A stretch of DNA of 17,683 nt from Anaerolineae bacterium (GCA_027079895.1 JALWUZ010000385.1:1-17683); one strand, 5' to 3'; counted from the stretch's first letter, positions 1 through 8,476 are shown. Notes: a model not told the origin generated them from the sequence alone. Program-made: numbers and translations.

Positions 1-3000
1 GTCAAAGCGTTCGACGGCTGGGGCTTCGGCTACGAGTCCACGATTCACGCCGGATTCCAGTGGCTCCTGGCTCCCACCGACCGGCAGGGACACAACCCCG
101 ACCCCTCCCTGGCCCCGCAAGTGGTCAACAACTCGTGGGGCAACTCCGATAGTTGGGACACCACTTTCCAGGACGACGTGCGGGCCCTCCTCGCCGCCGG
201 AATCGTCCCCATCTTCGCCGCCGGAAACGAAGGCCCCGGCGCGGGCTCCATCAGTGCCCCTGCCGACTACAGCGAGTCCTGGGCCGTCGGCGCGACCGAC
301 GCCGATGACCAGATCGCCTACTTCTCCGGCCGGGGCCCGTCCCCTTTCACCACCGCCACCAAGCCGGAGTTCTGCGCACCGGGGGTTCAAGTCCGCTCCA
401 GTTGGACCAACGGGGACTACGCCTACCTGAGCGGCACCTCGATGGCCGCCCCACACGTCGCCGGGCTGACGGCCCTCATCCTGCAAGCCGCCCCCCACCT
501 GACCCTCGACGAGGTACAGGGGACGATCGCCTCCACCGCCGTTGACCTGGGCGACCCCGGCCCCGACTACACCTACGGCTGGGGGCGCATTGACGCCTAC
601 AACGCCGTCCTCCTCGTCAGCACCGCCGGCATCCTCACCGGACAGGTGACGGACGGCGACACCGGCGCACCCGTCGCCGAGGCCCGCGTCGCCGCCCGCT
701 TCCAGGCTGACGGGCGCGTCTCCGAAACGACCTCCGACGCCCAGGGAGTCTACACCCTCACCCTGGCGGCGGGCCGTTACGACATGAGCGTCCGCAAGTA
801 CGGCTACCTCCCGCTCACCGTCACCGTCGCCATCACCACCGACGAGGTCACAACGCGGGACATCGTACTGCCCGCCGCCCCCCTCCACACCCTGGCGGGG
901 CACGTGACCGACGCCGCGACCGGCGCACCACTGGCGGCGACCGTCGCCGTCCTCGACACCCCCCTAGACGCAGTGACGAGCGACCCGGCCACCGGTTTCT
1001 ACAGCGTCACCGTCGCCCAGGGGACCTACGACATCCTGGTCAAGAGCCGGGGCTACGAAAGCCTCGCCCGCACCATCGCCATCGAGGACGACACCACCGC
1101 CGACTTCCCCCTCGTCCACCTGCCCCCCATTCTCCTGGTGGACGACGACGGCGGCGACCGGTACGAGGAATACTTCACCGCCACCTTGGACAACCTGGGG
1201 GAGGAGTACGACTACTGGGAAGCCGCCTCGCTCTTCCCCACCCTGGACACGCTGGAACAGTACCCGATGGTCATCTGGACTACCGGCGCGGACGGCAACG
1301 GCGGCCACGTCGCCGAGGCCGAGGACGACCTGGCCGCCTACCTCGACGGCGGGGGGATGCTCTTCCTGTCCAGTGCCTCCTACGCCCGCACGTCCAGCAA
1401 GTCCTTTTTTGTCAGGGATTACCTGCACCTCGAAGCGTGGAACGACGTCATGCCCAGCGAGATCTCCGGCGTACCGGACAACCCGGTCGGCGCGTGGCTG
1501 GGGCCCTACACCCTCGCGCCCCCCTTCCAAATCACCATCTCATCCCTCGACTACGACGAACTTTCATCGCCGGCCTTCCTCTCGAGTTACGAATACGGTT
1601 ACTGGGCCCCTGTCGCCGTCACCTACTTCGACCGCCAACACCTCTTCCGCACCGTCTACTTCGGATTCCCCTTCGAGGCCCTTCAACCGCCGGACGCGGC
1701 GGTGGTGATGCGCCGCATACTGACCTGGTTCCGCTCCGACGCCTCCATCGGCACCCTGCGGGGCGTCGTCACCGACTCCCGCACCGACGCGCCGCTGGTC
1801 GGTGCGACAGTCGCCGCCCGGTCCCCGCGCGACAATCTGACCGTCGCAACCGACGTGAGCGGCACCTACACCATGCCGCTGCTGGCCGACGTCTACTCCC
1901 TGCACGTCGAGCAGGCGGGCTACATCGCCGCCGACCTGACCTCGATCGCCGTGTCGCCCGACGCGCCCGTCACCCGAAACGTCGCCCTGCGCCCCCACGT
2001 CGTCATCACGCCCTCCGCGCTGACGGTCACGCTGATGGCCGGGCGGACGACCACCCGCACGCTGACCATCGGCAACTCCGCGCCGAGCACCCTCACCTAC
2101 GCCATCTACGAGGGAACCGCCGGTGAGCAGACCTTCCCTCCCTCTTACAAACCATCCATCGCCGACGGCCAGGCCCCCGTCTTCGACATCCCTTTCTCCA
2201 CCGTCCCCACTGTTGACGGCACATACACGCCGGGAGAATGGGACGACGCCGCCGTCTTCCACCTCACCCCCTACGACGACCCCGGCGGCGAGGCCATCGG
2301 CGCGGCCTACATCGCGCACTCCGCCGATTACCTGTACGTCCTGCTGGATTACTTTGGCCGGTACGACACGCGGGGGAACGTCAACAGCAACGTGCGGATT
2401 TACGTCCCGCAGGCCCCGTACTATGAGGAGGGTCGAGGTTACGGCGTCAAGTACTTCTCGGTATTCATCAGGGACGGGGAACAGAACACATCTATGTCGT
2501 CCCCCGGCGAAGCCCAGGCGGGACGCTCGGCGACGCCCGACGACCCCATCCCGCACTGGGTCTTCGAGTTCGCGATCTCCATCTCCGGCCTGGAGGTGCA
2601 GCCCAGCAGCGGGTTGGGGATCTATTTCGACCTGTGGGGTGACGCCAAGTATGAGTACGGGGAGTGGTACAACTCGACCACCGGCTACGACCTCACCCCC
2701 ACGAAATGGGCCGTCGGCTACCTGGACTACGGCGACGTCCCCTGGGTCACGGCATCGCCGCTGACGGGGACCGTCGCCGCGGCCGACAGCCGCCCCATCA
2801 CCCTCACCTTCGACGCCGCCGGGATGCAGCCGGGCACCTACACCATCCCACTGCTGCTGACCTCCCTGGACTATCGGGTCATCGTGGCCGACCCCTACGT
2901 CTACCTCACCGTGACAGTCGTCCCCTCCCCAACGATGGGCTGGCTGACCGGGCGGGTCGGAGACCGGCGCACCGGGGAGCCGGTGATGGCGAGCGTCTCC

Positions 3001-4392
3001 GCGCCGGGGCTGGGCGCGGTCACCACCGACGCCGCCGGCGAGTACCTCATCTGGCTGACCCCCGGCCCGCACCTCCTGACGGCCTCCGCCGTCGGCTACC
3101 TCTCCGCCACCGCCACCGTCACCGTCGCCCCCCAGACGGCGGCCCTGCCCCACGATTTCGCGCTGTGCCGCGACAGCCCCCAGATCGCCGTCCTCCCCTC
3201 CCCGCTGACGCTGACCGCCACCTGGGGGAGCGTCATCACCCACGCGCTGACCATCAGCAACGGCGGCCCGCGCCCGCTCACCTTCCAACTGTACGAGACG
3301 ACGGCGGACGATGACCTCCCGCTCGACGTGACGGAGAGCCACGCGACCTCCACCGCCTGGCCGCAGCGGACGGCCGCCGCCCGGCCCTCGAACCGCGTCT
3401 TGGCCGACGTCCGGGCCGACGCGGCGGAACCCCTGAGCCCGTTCCTCTTCGACGCCCAGGGGGACGGCGAGGCCGCCGACCTCATCCTCGGCGAGGCCGC
3501 CGTCGGCGAACGGGGCTGGGATGGGGAGCCGGCCGTGCTCACCCTGCGGCTGACCTTCGCCCTGGACTGCGCACCCCGCGACGTAGTCGGCTACGTCTAT
3601 CTCGACACCGACCGCAACCCGGACACCGGCTTCCCGCCGGATGAGATGGCCGGCTCACCGGGGCACGACATCGGCTCCGACTACTACCTCGACCTCTTCG
3701 CCGGGCCGTCGCTGGGCCTGGTGGACGTCTGGCGGCGGGACGCCGCCTACCAGGGCTCCGTCCCCATCGTCTACGGGGCCCACTCCATCACCATCTCGCT
3801 TCCCCTCTCCCTCCTGGGGAACGACGACGGGCGGCTGGACATAGCCCTCGCGCTGGGGACCACCTCCGGGGTAGAAGAATGGTCGCCGGAGACCGCCCAC
3901 GCCACCATCGGCGTGGAGGCGGGCTGGCTGGCGGAATCCCCCGCCGACGGGACACTGCCGGCGCACGCGGAGCGGGCCGTCACGCTGACGCTGGACACCG
4001 GTCAGGTGCAGCCGGGGGAACACCGCTTGCGCCTCCTGGCCGTCAGCGACGACCCGCAGTACCCCCAAGTCTACCTCCCGCTGACGGTGACGGTGCTCCC
4101 CGCGCCGACGATGGGCCGACTGACCGGCTTCGTCACCGGCGTTTGTCGGCAGGGGATCGCGGCCCGCGTCGCCGCTCGTGACTTCCCGGCGACGGTGGCC
4201 GCGCCCGGAACGGGGCACTACACCCTGTGGCTGGATGAGGGCGAACACGAGGTGCGGGCTGCACTGGCGTCCGGCGACCGCTTCATCAGCCACACCGTCA
4301 CCGTCCACATCACCGCCCAGGGGACGACCGTCCAGGACTTCGGCCTGCCCTGGTGCGGCCTGTACCTGCCGCTGACCATGCGGGGGATGTAG
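1..4392 (+). CDS. Secreted S8 family subtilisin-like serine peptidase with multiple beta-sandwich repeats (5' truncated)
   Basis: The reading frame is open from the first base, so the start, signal peptide and catalytic Asp and His lie upstream; 1463 residues are visible. The oxyanion-hole Asn is in AAGNEGPG (window residue 76), and the catalytic Ser is in GTSMAAPHVAG (residue 147). After the protease domain come five carboxypeptidase-regulatory-like repeats, starting near residues 210, 295, 583, 979 and 1371, recognisable by their 'G-V-TD-TG-P' openings and 'Y-L-AG-Y' cores. A region at about 378-575 beginning ILLVDDDGGDRYEEYF looks like a GATase/Rossmann-type module. A CBM9-like module begins near VDGTYTPGEWDDAA (about 737). 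Two Ig-like segments contain 'RTLTIGN' and 'HALTISNGG'. The C-terminus reads CGLYLPLTMRGM and may be a surface-sorting tail. The likely role is extracellular or cell-surface protein degradation with adhesive modules; the substrate is unknown. The peptidase call is firm, and the repeat boundaries are approximate. Confidence 0.93.
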   Translation, partial: VKAFDGWGFGYESTIHAGFQWLLAPTDRQGHNPDPSLAPQVVNNSWGNSDSWDTTFQDDVRALLAAGIVPIFAAGNEGPGAGSISAPADYSESWAVGATDADDQIAYFSGRGPSPFTTATKPEFCAPGVQVRSSWTNGDYAYLSGTSMAAPHVAGLTALILQAAPHLTLDEVQGTIASTAVDLGDPGPDYTYGWGRIDAYNAVLLVSTAGILTGQVTDGDTGAPVAEARVAARFQADGRVSETTSDAQGVYTLTLAAGRYDMSVRKYGYLPLTVTVAITTDEVTTRDIVLPAAPLHTLAGHVTDAATGAPLAATVAVLDTPLDAVTSDPATGFYSVTVAQGTYDILVKSRGYESLARTIAIEDDTTADFPLVHLPPILLVDDDGGDRYEEYFTATLDNLGEEYDYWEAASLFPTLDTLEQYPMVIWTTGADGNGGHVAEAEDDLAAYLDGGGMLFLSSASYARTSSKSFFVRDYLHLEAWNDVMPSEISGVPDNPVGAWLGPYTLAPPFQITISSLDYDELSSPAFLSSYEYGYWAPVAVTYFDRQHLFRTVYFGFPFEALQPPDAAVVMRRILTWFRSDASIGTLRGVVTDSRTDAPLVGATVAARSPRDNLTVATDVSGTYTMPLLADVYSLHVEQAGYIAADLTSIAVSPDAPVTRNVALRPHVVITPSALTVTLMAGRTTTRTLTIGNSAPSTLTYAIYEGTAGEQTFPPSYKPSIADGQAPVFDIPFSTVPTVDGTYTPGEWDDAAVFHLTPYDDPGGEAIGAAYIAHSADYLYVLLDYFGRYDTRGNVNSNVRIYVPQAPYYEEGRGYGVKYFSVFIRDGEQNTSMSSPGEAQAGRSATPDDPIPHWVFEFAISISGLEVQPSSGLGIYFDLWGDAKYEYGEWYNSTTGYDLTPTKWAVGYLDYGDVPWVTASPLTGTVAAADSRPITLTFDAAGMQPGTYTIPLLLTSLDYRVIVADPYVYLTVTVVPSPTMGWLTGRVGDRRTGEPVMASVSAPGLGAVTTDAAGEYLIWLTPGPHLLTASAVGYLSATATVTVAPQTAALPHDFALCRDSPQIAVLPSPLTLTATWGSVITHALTISNGGPRPLTFQLYETTADDDLPLDVTESHATSTAWPQRTAAARPSNRVLADVRADAAEPLSPFLFDAQGDGEAADLILGEAAVGERGWDGEPAVLTLRLTFALDCAPRDVVGYVYLDTDRNPDTGFPPDEMAGSPGHDIGSDYYLDLFAGPSLGLVDVWRRDAAYQGSVPIVYGAHSITISLPLSLLGNDDGRLDIALALGTTSGVEEWSPETAHATIGVEAGWLAESPADGTLPAHAERAVTLTLDTGQVQPGEHRLRLLAVSDDPQYPQVYLPLTVTVLPAPTMGRLTGFVTGVCRQGIAARVAARDFPATVAAPGTGHYTLWLDEGEHEVRAALASGDRFISHTVTVHITAQGTTVQDFGLPWCGLYLPLTMRGM

Positions 4393-4439
4393 CCATCGTC
4401 GGGCCGGTGCTTTCAACGCTCTTACGCTTACGGTCAAAT

Positions 4440-4490
4440 GGGTAGGCGATGGCACTGCTGGGTGGGCGATGGCACTGCCATCGCCTACCC
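4440..4490. repeat. Tandem 15-bp unit plus inverted copy; hairpin, possible terminator
   Basis: GGGTAGGCGATGGCA (4440-4454) is repeated as GGGTGGGCGATGGCA (4460-4474) and is followed by the exact reverse complement of the first copy, TGCCATCGCCTACCC (4476-4490). The second copy and the inverted copy form a 14-bp stem with one G.U pair and a 3-nt loop. The first copy could form a perfect 15-bp stem with the same arm. It lies 48 bp after the subtilase stop. No T-tract follows, so it is either a factor-assisted terminator or a member of a dispersed palindrome family. Confidence 0.75.
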
Positions 4491-4506
4491 TGTCGGGCTG
4501 TGGAAG

Positions 4507-4535
4507 TTGCCCAATTCGGGAAAGCGGTGTAGAAT
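4507..4535 (+). promoter_or_regulatory. Sigma70-type promoter of the nuo operon
   Basis: TTGCCC (4507-4512), a 17-bp spacer, then TAGAAT (4530-4535). Transcription would start near 4542, giving a leader of about 57 nt before nuoB. The early leader carries a short inverted repeat, CGGTT (4541-4545) and AACCG (4552-4556), which could be an operator. Confidence 0.6.
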
Positions 4536-4598
4536 ACGCCCGGTTTGTGACAACCGAATACACACGAGACGTTGAGACGTAAGGAGGACGTTGTTCCA

Positions 4599-5210
4599 AT
4601 GACTCATAACCCGCGCTTGCCAGAAGTCCCCCCTGAACTTCAAAGTTCGGTGCGCCTCATGCCGTGGGACAGGCTCTACAATTGGAGCCGCAAGCGGTCG
4701 TTGTGGCCTCTCTTCTCAGGCATCGCGTGCTGCGCAATCGAGATGATCTGCGCCGCCGCTTCCCGCTTCGACCAGGCCCGTTTCGGTATGGACATCGTGC
4801 GCCCCAGTCCCCGCCAAGCCGATCTGATGATCATCTCCGGCACCATCACCAAAAAAATGGCCCCCCAGGTAGTCCGCCTCTACAATCAAATGCCAGAGCC
4901 CAAGTACGTCATCGCGATGGGCGCGTGCGCCATCTCCGGCGGGCCCTTCAAAGAGGGCTACAACGTCGTCTCCGGCGTGGACAAACTCATCCCGGTGGAC
5001 GTCTACGTCCCCGGCTGCCCCCCGCGCCCGGAGGCCCTCTACTACGCCTTCCTCTCCCTGCACGCCAAGTGGGACCACGAGGCGATCAAAGACCTGCGCT
5101 GGTACCGCAAGGAGTTGGAAGACCGGGGCATCCCGGTGCCGACCCTGGGCCCCGATATGATTGACTGGACTATCGTCGGCGAGGAAGCCGCACCGGAAGG
5201 GGGTAAGTGA
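4599..5210 (+). CDS. nuoB: NADH-quinone oxidoreductase subunit B (NuoB)
   Basis: This 203-aa protein is the complex I subunit that holds iron-sulfur cluster N2, the last electron carrier before quinone. The four expected ligands are visible: the adjacent Cys44-Cys45 in IACCAIEM, Cys110 in MGACAISGG and Cys140 in VPGCPPRPE. Length is normal for the family. The frame is open from a TTG at 4572, but the ATG at 4599 is preferred because AAGGAGG (4581-4587) sits 11 nt upstream and the family N-terminus begins around there. It is the first gene of an operon; nuoCD starts 1 nt after its stop. The intact 49-kDa-type neighbour argues for a quinone reductase rather than a related NiFe-hydrogenase small subunit. 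Confidence 0.96.
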   Translation: MTHNPRLPEVPPELQSSVRLMPWDRLYNWSRKRSLWPLFSGIACCAIEMICAAASRFDQARFGMDIVRPSPRQADLMIISGTITKKMAPQVVRLYNQMPEPKYVIAMGACAISGGPFKEGYNVVSGVDKLIPVDVYVPGCPPRPEALYYAFLSLHAKWDHEAIKDLRWYRKELEDRGIPVPTLGPDMIDWTIVGEEAAPEGGK

Positions 5211-5211
5211 G

Positions 5212-6948
5212 ATGGCGATCGAAGACCTGCTCACCACTGTAAACGAACGCTTCCCCGGCGCGGCCCAACCGGCGGAACACGAGGGATTGGTCATCGCGCC
5301 GGAACACTGGGTGGATGTCGCCACCTTCTTGCGGGATGAGTTGGACTACAAGTACCTCTCGCTCGTCTCCGGCGTGGATTATCCCCAGCCGACGACCCAG
5401 TTCCCCGCCCGCTTCGACGCCGTCTACCACCTGTTCCAGCCCACCGGCGGCCCGCTGACAGTTCACGTCCACGCCGACCACGATAACCCCGTCGTCCCCT
5501 CGGTCGTCTCCGTCTGGCCGGCCGCCAGCGTCCACGAGCGGGAGACGTGGGACCTGGTCGGCATCCGCTTCGAGGGCCACCCCGACCTGCGCCGCATCCT
5601 GCTCTGGGAGGGGTTCGAGGGCCACCCGTTGCGCAAGGACTGGCACGAGGTCTACTACGAGGCGGAGCACAAGCCCTTCCCCAGCCGCTTCCCCAACGGG
5701 AAACCGGTGATGGCCGAGGAGCGTGCCCCGTTGGGCCGCAACCTCCGCTACCCGGAGGACTGGTCGCCGGAGAACTGGCAGCCCCAGGCGGAGGAGGCGG
5801 TCTACGCCCCCCTGGACAAGTTGATGGCCGAGAACGGCCGCCCGATGCACACCGACCGGATCGTCGTCAACCTGGGACCGCAGCACCCCAGCACCCACGG
5901 CGTTCTGCGAATGGCCGCCCTCCTCGACGGGGAGAGGATTCAGTACCTGGAACCGGTGCTGGGCTACCTCCACCGCAGCCACGAGAAAATCGGCGAGCGG
6001 AACACCTGGTTGGCGAACATGCCCTACACCGACCGGCTCGACTACATGTGCTCAATGTCGAACAACTTCGGCTACGCCGTGGCGGTGGAGAAGTTGGCCG
6101 GCATCGAGGTGCCGGAGCGGGCCGAATACCTGCGGGTCATCATGGCGGAACTGACCCGTGTACTGAACCACTTCGTCTCCATCGGCTTCTTCACCAACGA
6201 CATCGGCGTCTACCTGACGGCGATGCTCTACGCGCTGGAAGAGCGAGAATTGATTATTGACCTGTTCGAGATGGCCTCCGGGGCGCGGATGATGTGCAAC
6301 TACTTCCGCTTCGGCGGCGTCTCCCGCGACATCCCGGAGGAGTTCCTCCCGCTGGCGAAAGAATTGGTCTACGAGCGGCTCCCCCGGCGGCTGGAAGAGT
6401 TCGAGCGCTTCCTGCTCGACAACGAGGTCTACCGCGCCCGTACCGTCGGCGTCGGCGTGCTGCCGGCCGACGTGGCGGTCGCCTACGGCTGCACCGGGCC
6501 GCTGCTGCGCGGTTCCGGCGTCCCCTACGACGTGCGCCGCGCCGAGCCCTACTCCATCTACAATGAGTTCGATTGGGACGTGGCGGTGGGCACCCACGGC
6601 GACATCTACGACCGCTTCCTGGTGCGTTTCGAGGAGATTCGCCAGTCGCTCCGCATCCTGCGCCAGGCGTTGGAACGGCTACCCGACGGGCCGATTATGG
6701 CCGGACGGAAAAAGCCGACCATCAAAATCCCGGCCGGCGAGGCTTACGGACGGGTGGAATCCCCCAAAGGGGAACTGGGCTTCTACCTGGTCTCCGACGG
6801 CGGGACGAACCCCTATCGGTACCGCGTCCGGGCGCCCAGTTTCGCCAACCTGGGCGTTCTGAGCGAACTCACCAAAGGCCACCTGGTCGCCGACGTGGTC
6901 GCCATCCTGGCCAGCATTGACATCACCCTGGGGGAGGTGGATCGCTAA
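5212..6948 (+). CDS. nuoC: NADH-quinone oxidoreductase subunits C and D, fused (NuoCD)
   Basis: A 578-aa fusion of the 30-kDa (NuoC, about residues 1-185) and 49-kDa (NuoD, about 210-578) complex I subunits. The NuoC part shows the WDLVGIRFEGHPDLRRILL signature. The NuoD part opens with NLGPQHPSTHGVLR (220-233), whose His belongs to the quinone-head site, and continues with RLDYMCSMSNNFGYAV, which supplies the matching Tyr. It ends with the family-typical GEVDR. No NiFe-hydrogenase CxxC ligands are present, so this is a complex I and not a hydrogenase large subunit. The frame is open 17 codons upstream inside nuoB, but ATG 5212 follows the nuoB stop directly and has a GGAAGGGGG ribosome site. 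Its stop codon overlaps the nuoI start by one base, indicating translational coupling. Confidence 0.95.
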   Translation: MAIEDLLTTVNERFPGAAQPAEHEGLVIAPEHWVDVATFLRDELDYKYLSLVSGVDYPQPTTQFPARFDAVYHLFQPTGGPLTVHVHADHDNPVVPSVVSVWPAASVHERETWDLVGIRFEGHPDLRRILLWEGFEGHPLRKDWHEVYYEAEHKPFPSRFPNGKPVMAEERAPLGRNLRYPEDWSPENWQPQAEEAVYAPLDKLMAENGRPMHTDRIVVNLGPQHPSTHGVLRMAALLDGERIQYLEPVLGYLHRSHEKIGERNTWLANMPYTDRLDYMCSMSNNFGYAVAVEKLAGIEVPERAEYLRVIMAELTRVLNHFVSIGFFTNDIGVYLTAMLYALEERELIIDLFEMASGARMMCNYFRFGGVSRDIPEEFLPLAKELVYERLPRRLEEFERFLLDNEVYRARTVGVGVLPADVAVAYGCTGPLLRGSGVPYDVRRAEPYSIYNEFDWDVAVGTHGDIYDRFLVRFEEIRQSLRILRQALERLPDGPIMAGRKKPTIKIPAGEAYGRVESPKGELGFYLVSDGGTNPYRYRVRAPSFANLGVLSELTKGHLVADVVAILASIDITLGEVDR

Positions 6949-7547
6949 TGTACGGTTTCGGCATTCTCAAAGCGTTCAGCGTCACCATCGGGCGGTTCGT
7001 GACCAGTTACGTTGACGATCTGCATTGGTTTCTCAAGGGCGGGTTCGGCAAGCGATACTCCCCCGACGCGCTCCCCATCCGCCAGAGCCCGAAAGGGCGC
7101 GGCGTCTTCACCGTGCAGTACCCGAAGGAGAGGCTGCCGCTCCCGGAAAACTACCGCAGTTTCCCCTTCCAGGTCGTGGAGCCAGACGGCAGCCTGCGCT
7201 GTACCGCCTGCGGCATCTGCGTCAAAGTCTGCCCGCCGCAGTGCATCTGGATCGAGCGGGCGACGGACCCGGAGACCGGCAAGCCGAAGCGGGAGCCGGC
7301 CCAGTTCCACATTGACCTGAGCATCTGCATGTCCTGCGGCTTCTGCGCCGAGTTCTGCCCCTCCGACGCCATCAAAATGGGGCATGACTACGAGGTGGCC
7401 GCCTACAAGCGGGACGGCGGCGAGTTTCTGTGGGGATTGGACAAACTGAAGCGGCCGTTGGAGTATCACGCCCAAATCCACCCCACCGCCTACGCCGCGG
7501 AACTGGCCGAAAAGGAGCGTCGGGCGGCGCGGAAAAAGAAGAAGTGA
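6948..7547 (+). CDS. nuoI: NADH-quinone oxidoreductase subunit I (NuoI), 2x[4Fe-4S] ferredoxin-like
   Basis: This 199-aa subunit passes electrons through clusters N6a and N6b toward NuoB. Two complete ferredoxin motifs are seen: Cys85-x2-Cys88-x2-Cys91-x3-Cys95-Pro, and Cys127-x2-Cys130-x2-Cys133-x3-Cys137-Pro. The N-terminal stretch MYGFGILKAFSVTIGRFV resembles the family's membrane-surface helix. The C-terminus is very basic (ERRAARKKKK). The ATG overlaps the nuoCD stop (TAATG), and GGAGGTG at 6933-6939 provides the ribosome site. No genes for the NADH-oxidising module (NuoEFG) or the membrane subunits (NuoA, H, J-N) follow, so the protein must join subunits encoded elsewhere or form a partial, differently driven complex. 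Confidence 0.95.
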   Translation: MYGFGILKAFSVTIGRFVTSYVDDLHWFLKGGFGKRYSPDALPIRQSPKGRGVFTVQYPKERLPLPENYRSFPFQVVEPDGSLRCTACGICVKVCPPQCIWIERATDPETGKPKREPAQFHIDLSICMSCGFCAEFCPSDAIKMGHDYEVAAYKRDGGEFLWGLDKLKRPLEYHAQIHPTAYAAELAEKERRAARKKKK

Positions 7548-8365
7548 GCGAGCGGCAAGAGACTCTGTTGATAGCCAGCGTGCGCTTCCGCCCCACCGGC
7601 AAACTGTACAACTTCGACGCCAGCACCTGCGACGACCTGCGCACCGGCGACTACGTCCTGGTCGAAACGGTGCGCGGGCGGCAGTTGGGGGAAGTCGTCG
7701 CCCTGCGGTGGATGTCGCCCCAGGAACAGCCGGGCCGCCTGAAAGCCATTCAGCGGCGGGCCACCGGAGTAGACCTGGCCCTGCACCGCGAGTTGCGCGG
7801 CAAGGAGCAGGAGGCCCTGAGGCTCGCCCGTCGGATGGCCGACCGCATGCGACTGCCGATCAAAGTGCTCTCCGCCGAGTACACCTTCGACCGGCAGCGG
7901 CTGACGCTGCTCTACACCGGCGAGGACAAGAAACTCGACCTGAGCCGTCTGGGGCAACAGATGCAGCGTCAACTGAACGTCCGCGTGGACCTGCGCCGGG
8001 TGGGCCCGCGCGACTACGCCAAATTGCTGGGCGGGTACGGGGCCTGTGGCGAGCCCCGTTGCTGCTCCCGCTTCTTCTCCGAGTTCTCCCCCGTCTCCAT
8101 CAAAATGGCGAAGGTGCAGGGGGTCTCCCTCAACCCGTCGGACATCACCGGGATGTGCGGACGGCTGCGCTGCTGCCTGGCTTACGAGCACGAGCAGTAC
8201 AAGGAGGCCTCCCGCGCATTGCCCCGGCGCAAGAAGCGGGTGCGCACGCCGCACGGTGAGGGGAAGGTGGTGGACTTGCTCCCGTTGCGCGGGGTCGTCG
8301 TCGTGCAGATCGAGGACCGTCGGGTCGAGGTGCCCGCCGAAGAGGTGGAATTGGTCACGGCCTGA
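7544..8365 (+). CDS. ricT: RicT/YaaT family PSP1-domain protein
   Basis: This is a 273-aa PSP1-domain protein. The diagnostic Cys-rich core is present: Cys168 in GACGEPRCC (with Cys173-Cys174), then SIKMAKVQGVSLNPSDITGM, then Cys205 in CGRLRCCLAYE (Cys210-Cys211). In Bacillus subtilis the homologue RicT (YaaT) works with RicA and RicF in an Fe-S-containing complex that stimulates RNase Y-dependent RNA maturation and affects development. The frame is open further upstream, but GTG at 7544 is chosen because it forms a GTGA overlap with the nuoI stop and leaves a normal-length N-terminus. No strong Shine-Dalgarno site precedes it, so translation is probably coupled to nuoI. In Firmicutes ricT usually sits by tmk/holB, so placement behind complex I genes is unusual. 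Confidence 0.9.
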   Translation: MSERQETLLIASVRFRPTGKLYNFDASTCDDLRTGDYVLVETVRGRQLGEVVALRWMSPQEQPGRLKAIQRRATGVDLALHRELRGKEQEALRLARRMADRMRLPIKVLSAEYTFDRQRLTLLYTGEDKKLDLSRLGQQMQRQLNVRVDLRRVGPRDYAKLLGGYGACGEPRCCSRFFSEFSPVSIKMAKVQGVSLNPSDITGMCGRLRCCLAYEHEQYKEASRALPRRKKRVRTPHGEGKVVDLLPLRGVVVVQIEDRRVEVPAEEVELVTA

Positions 8366-8444
8366 GAGCGGGCCGTTGGGTTCCGAAAGTCCGAATCTCG
8401 ACCCAACACAGGCCGCGCGGGAGACCGGCGGCCTGTCTGCTCTC
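8364..8444 (+). other. Predicted three-stem RNA structure in the ricT-plsY spacer
   Basis: Three nested perfect complementarities form a three-way-junction shape. P1 is GAGAGC (8364-8369) with GCTCTC (8439-8444). P2 is GTTGGGT (8375-8381) with ACCCAAC (8401-8407). P3 is CAGGCCGC (8409-8416) with GCGGCCTG (8428-8435). No U-tract follows, so it is not a standard intrinsic terminator. It could end the nuo-ricT transcript or form a leader for the next gene. It matches no riboswitch class that I recognise. Confidence 0.4.
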
Positions 8445-8476
8445 AAGAGGCCGTCCCCCAAACAGGAGGAGGCACA

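Noticed and set aside
1564..3342. Long antisense open frame (592 codons) opposite the subtilase
   Set aside because: No motif or ribosome site; explained by the codon bias of the sense gene.
4545..4550. TTGTGA in the nuo leader as a Rex (NADH-sensing) operator
   Set aside because: Only one half-site is present; the expected TCACAA partner 6 bp further on is absent.
4572..4598. Upstream TTG start for nuoB
   Set aside because: AAGGAGG at 4581-4587 lies inside this extension and points to the ATG at 4599.
5212..6948. NiFe-hydrogenase large subunit
   Set aside because: The nickel-binding CxxC pairs are missing and the quinone-site His/Tyr segments of NuoD are present.
8361..8405. Hammerhead ribozyme in the ricT-plsY spacer (CTGAGAG and CCGAAAG)
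   Set aside because: The core needs CUGANGA; CTGAGAG does not fit and the helices do not fall in the required places.
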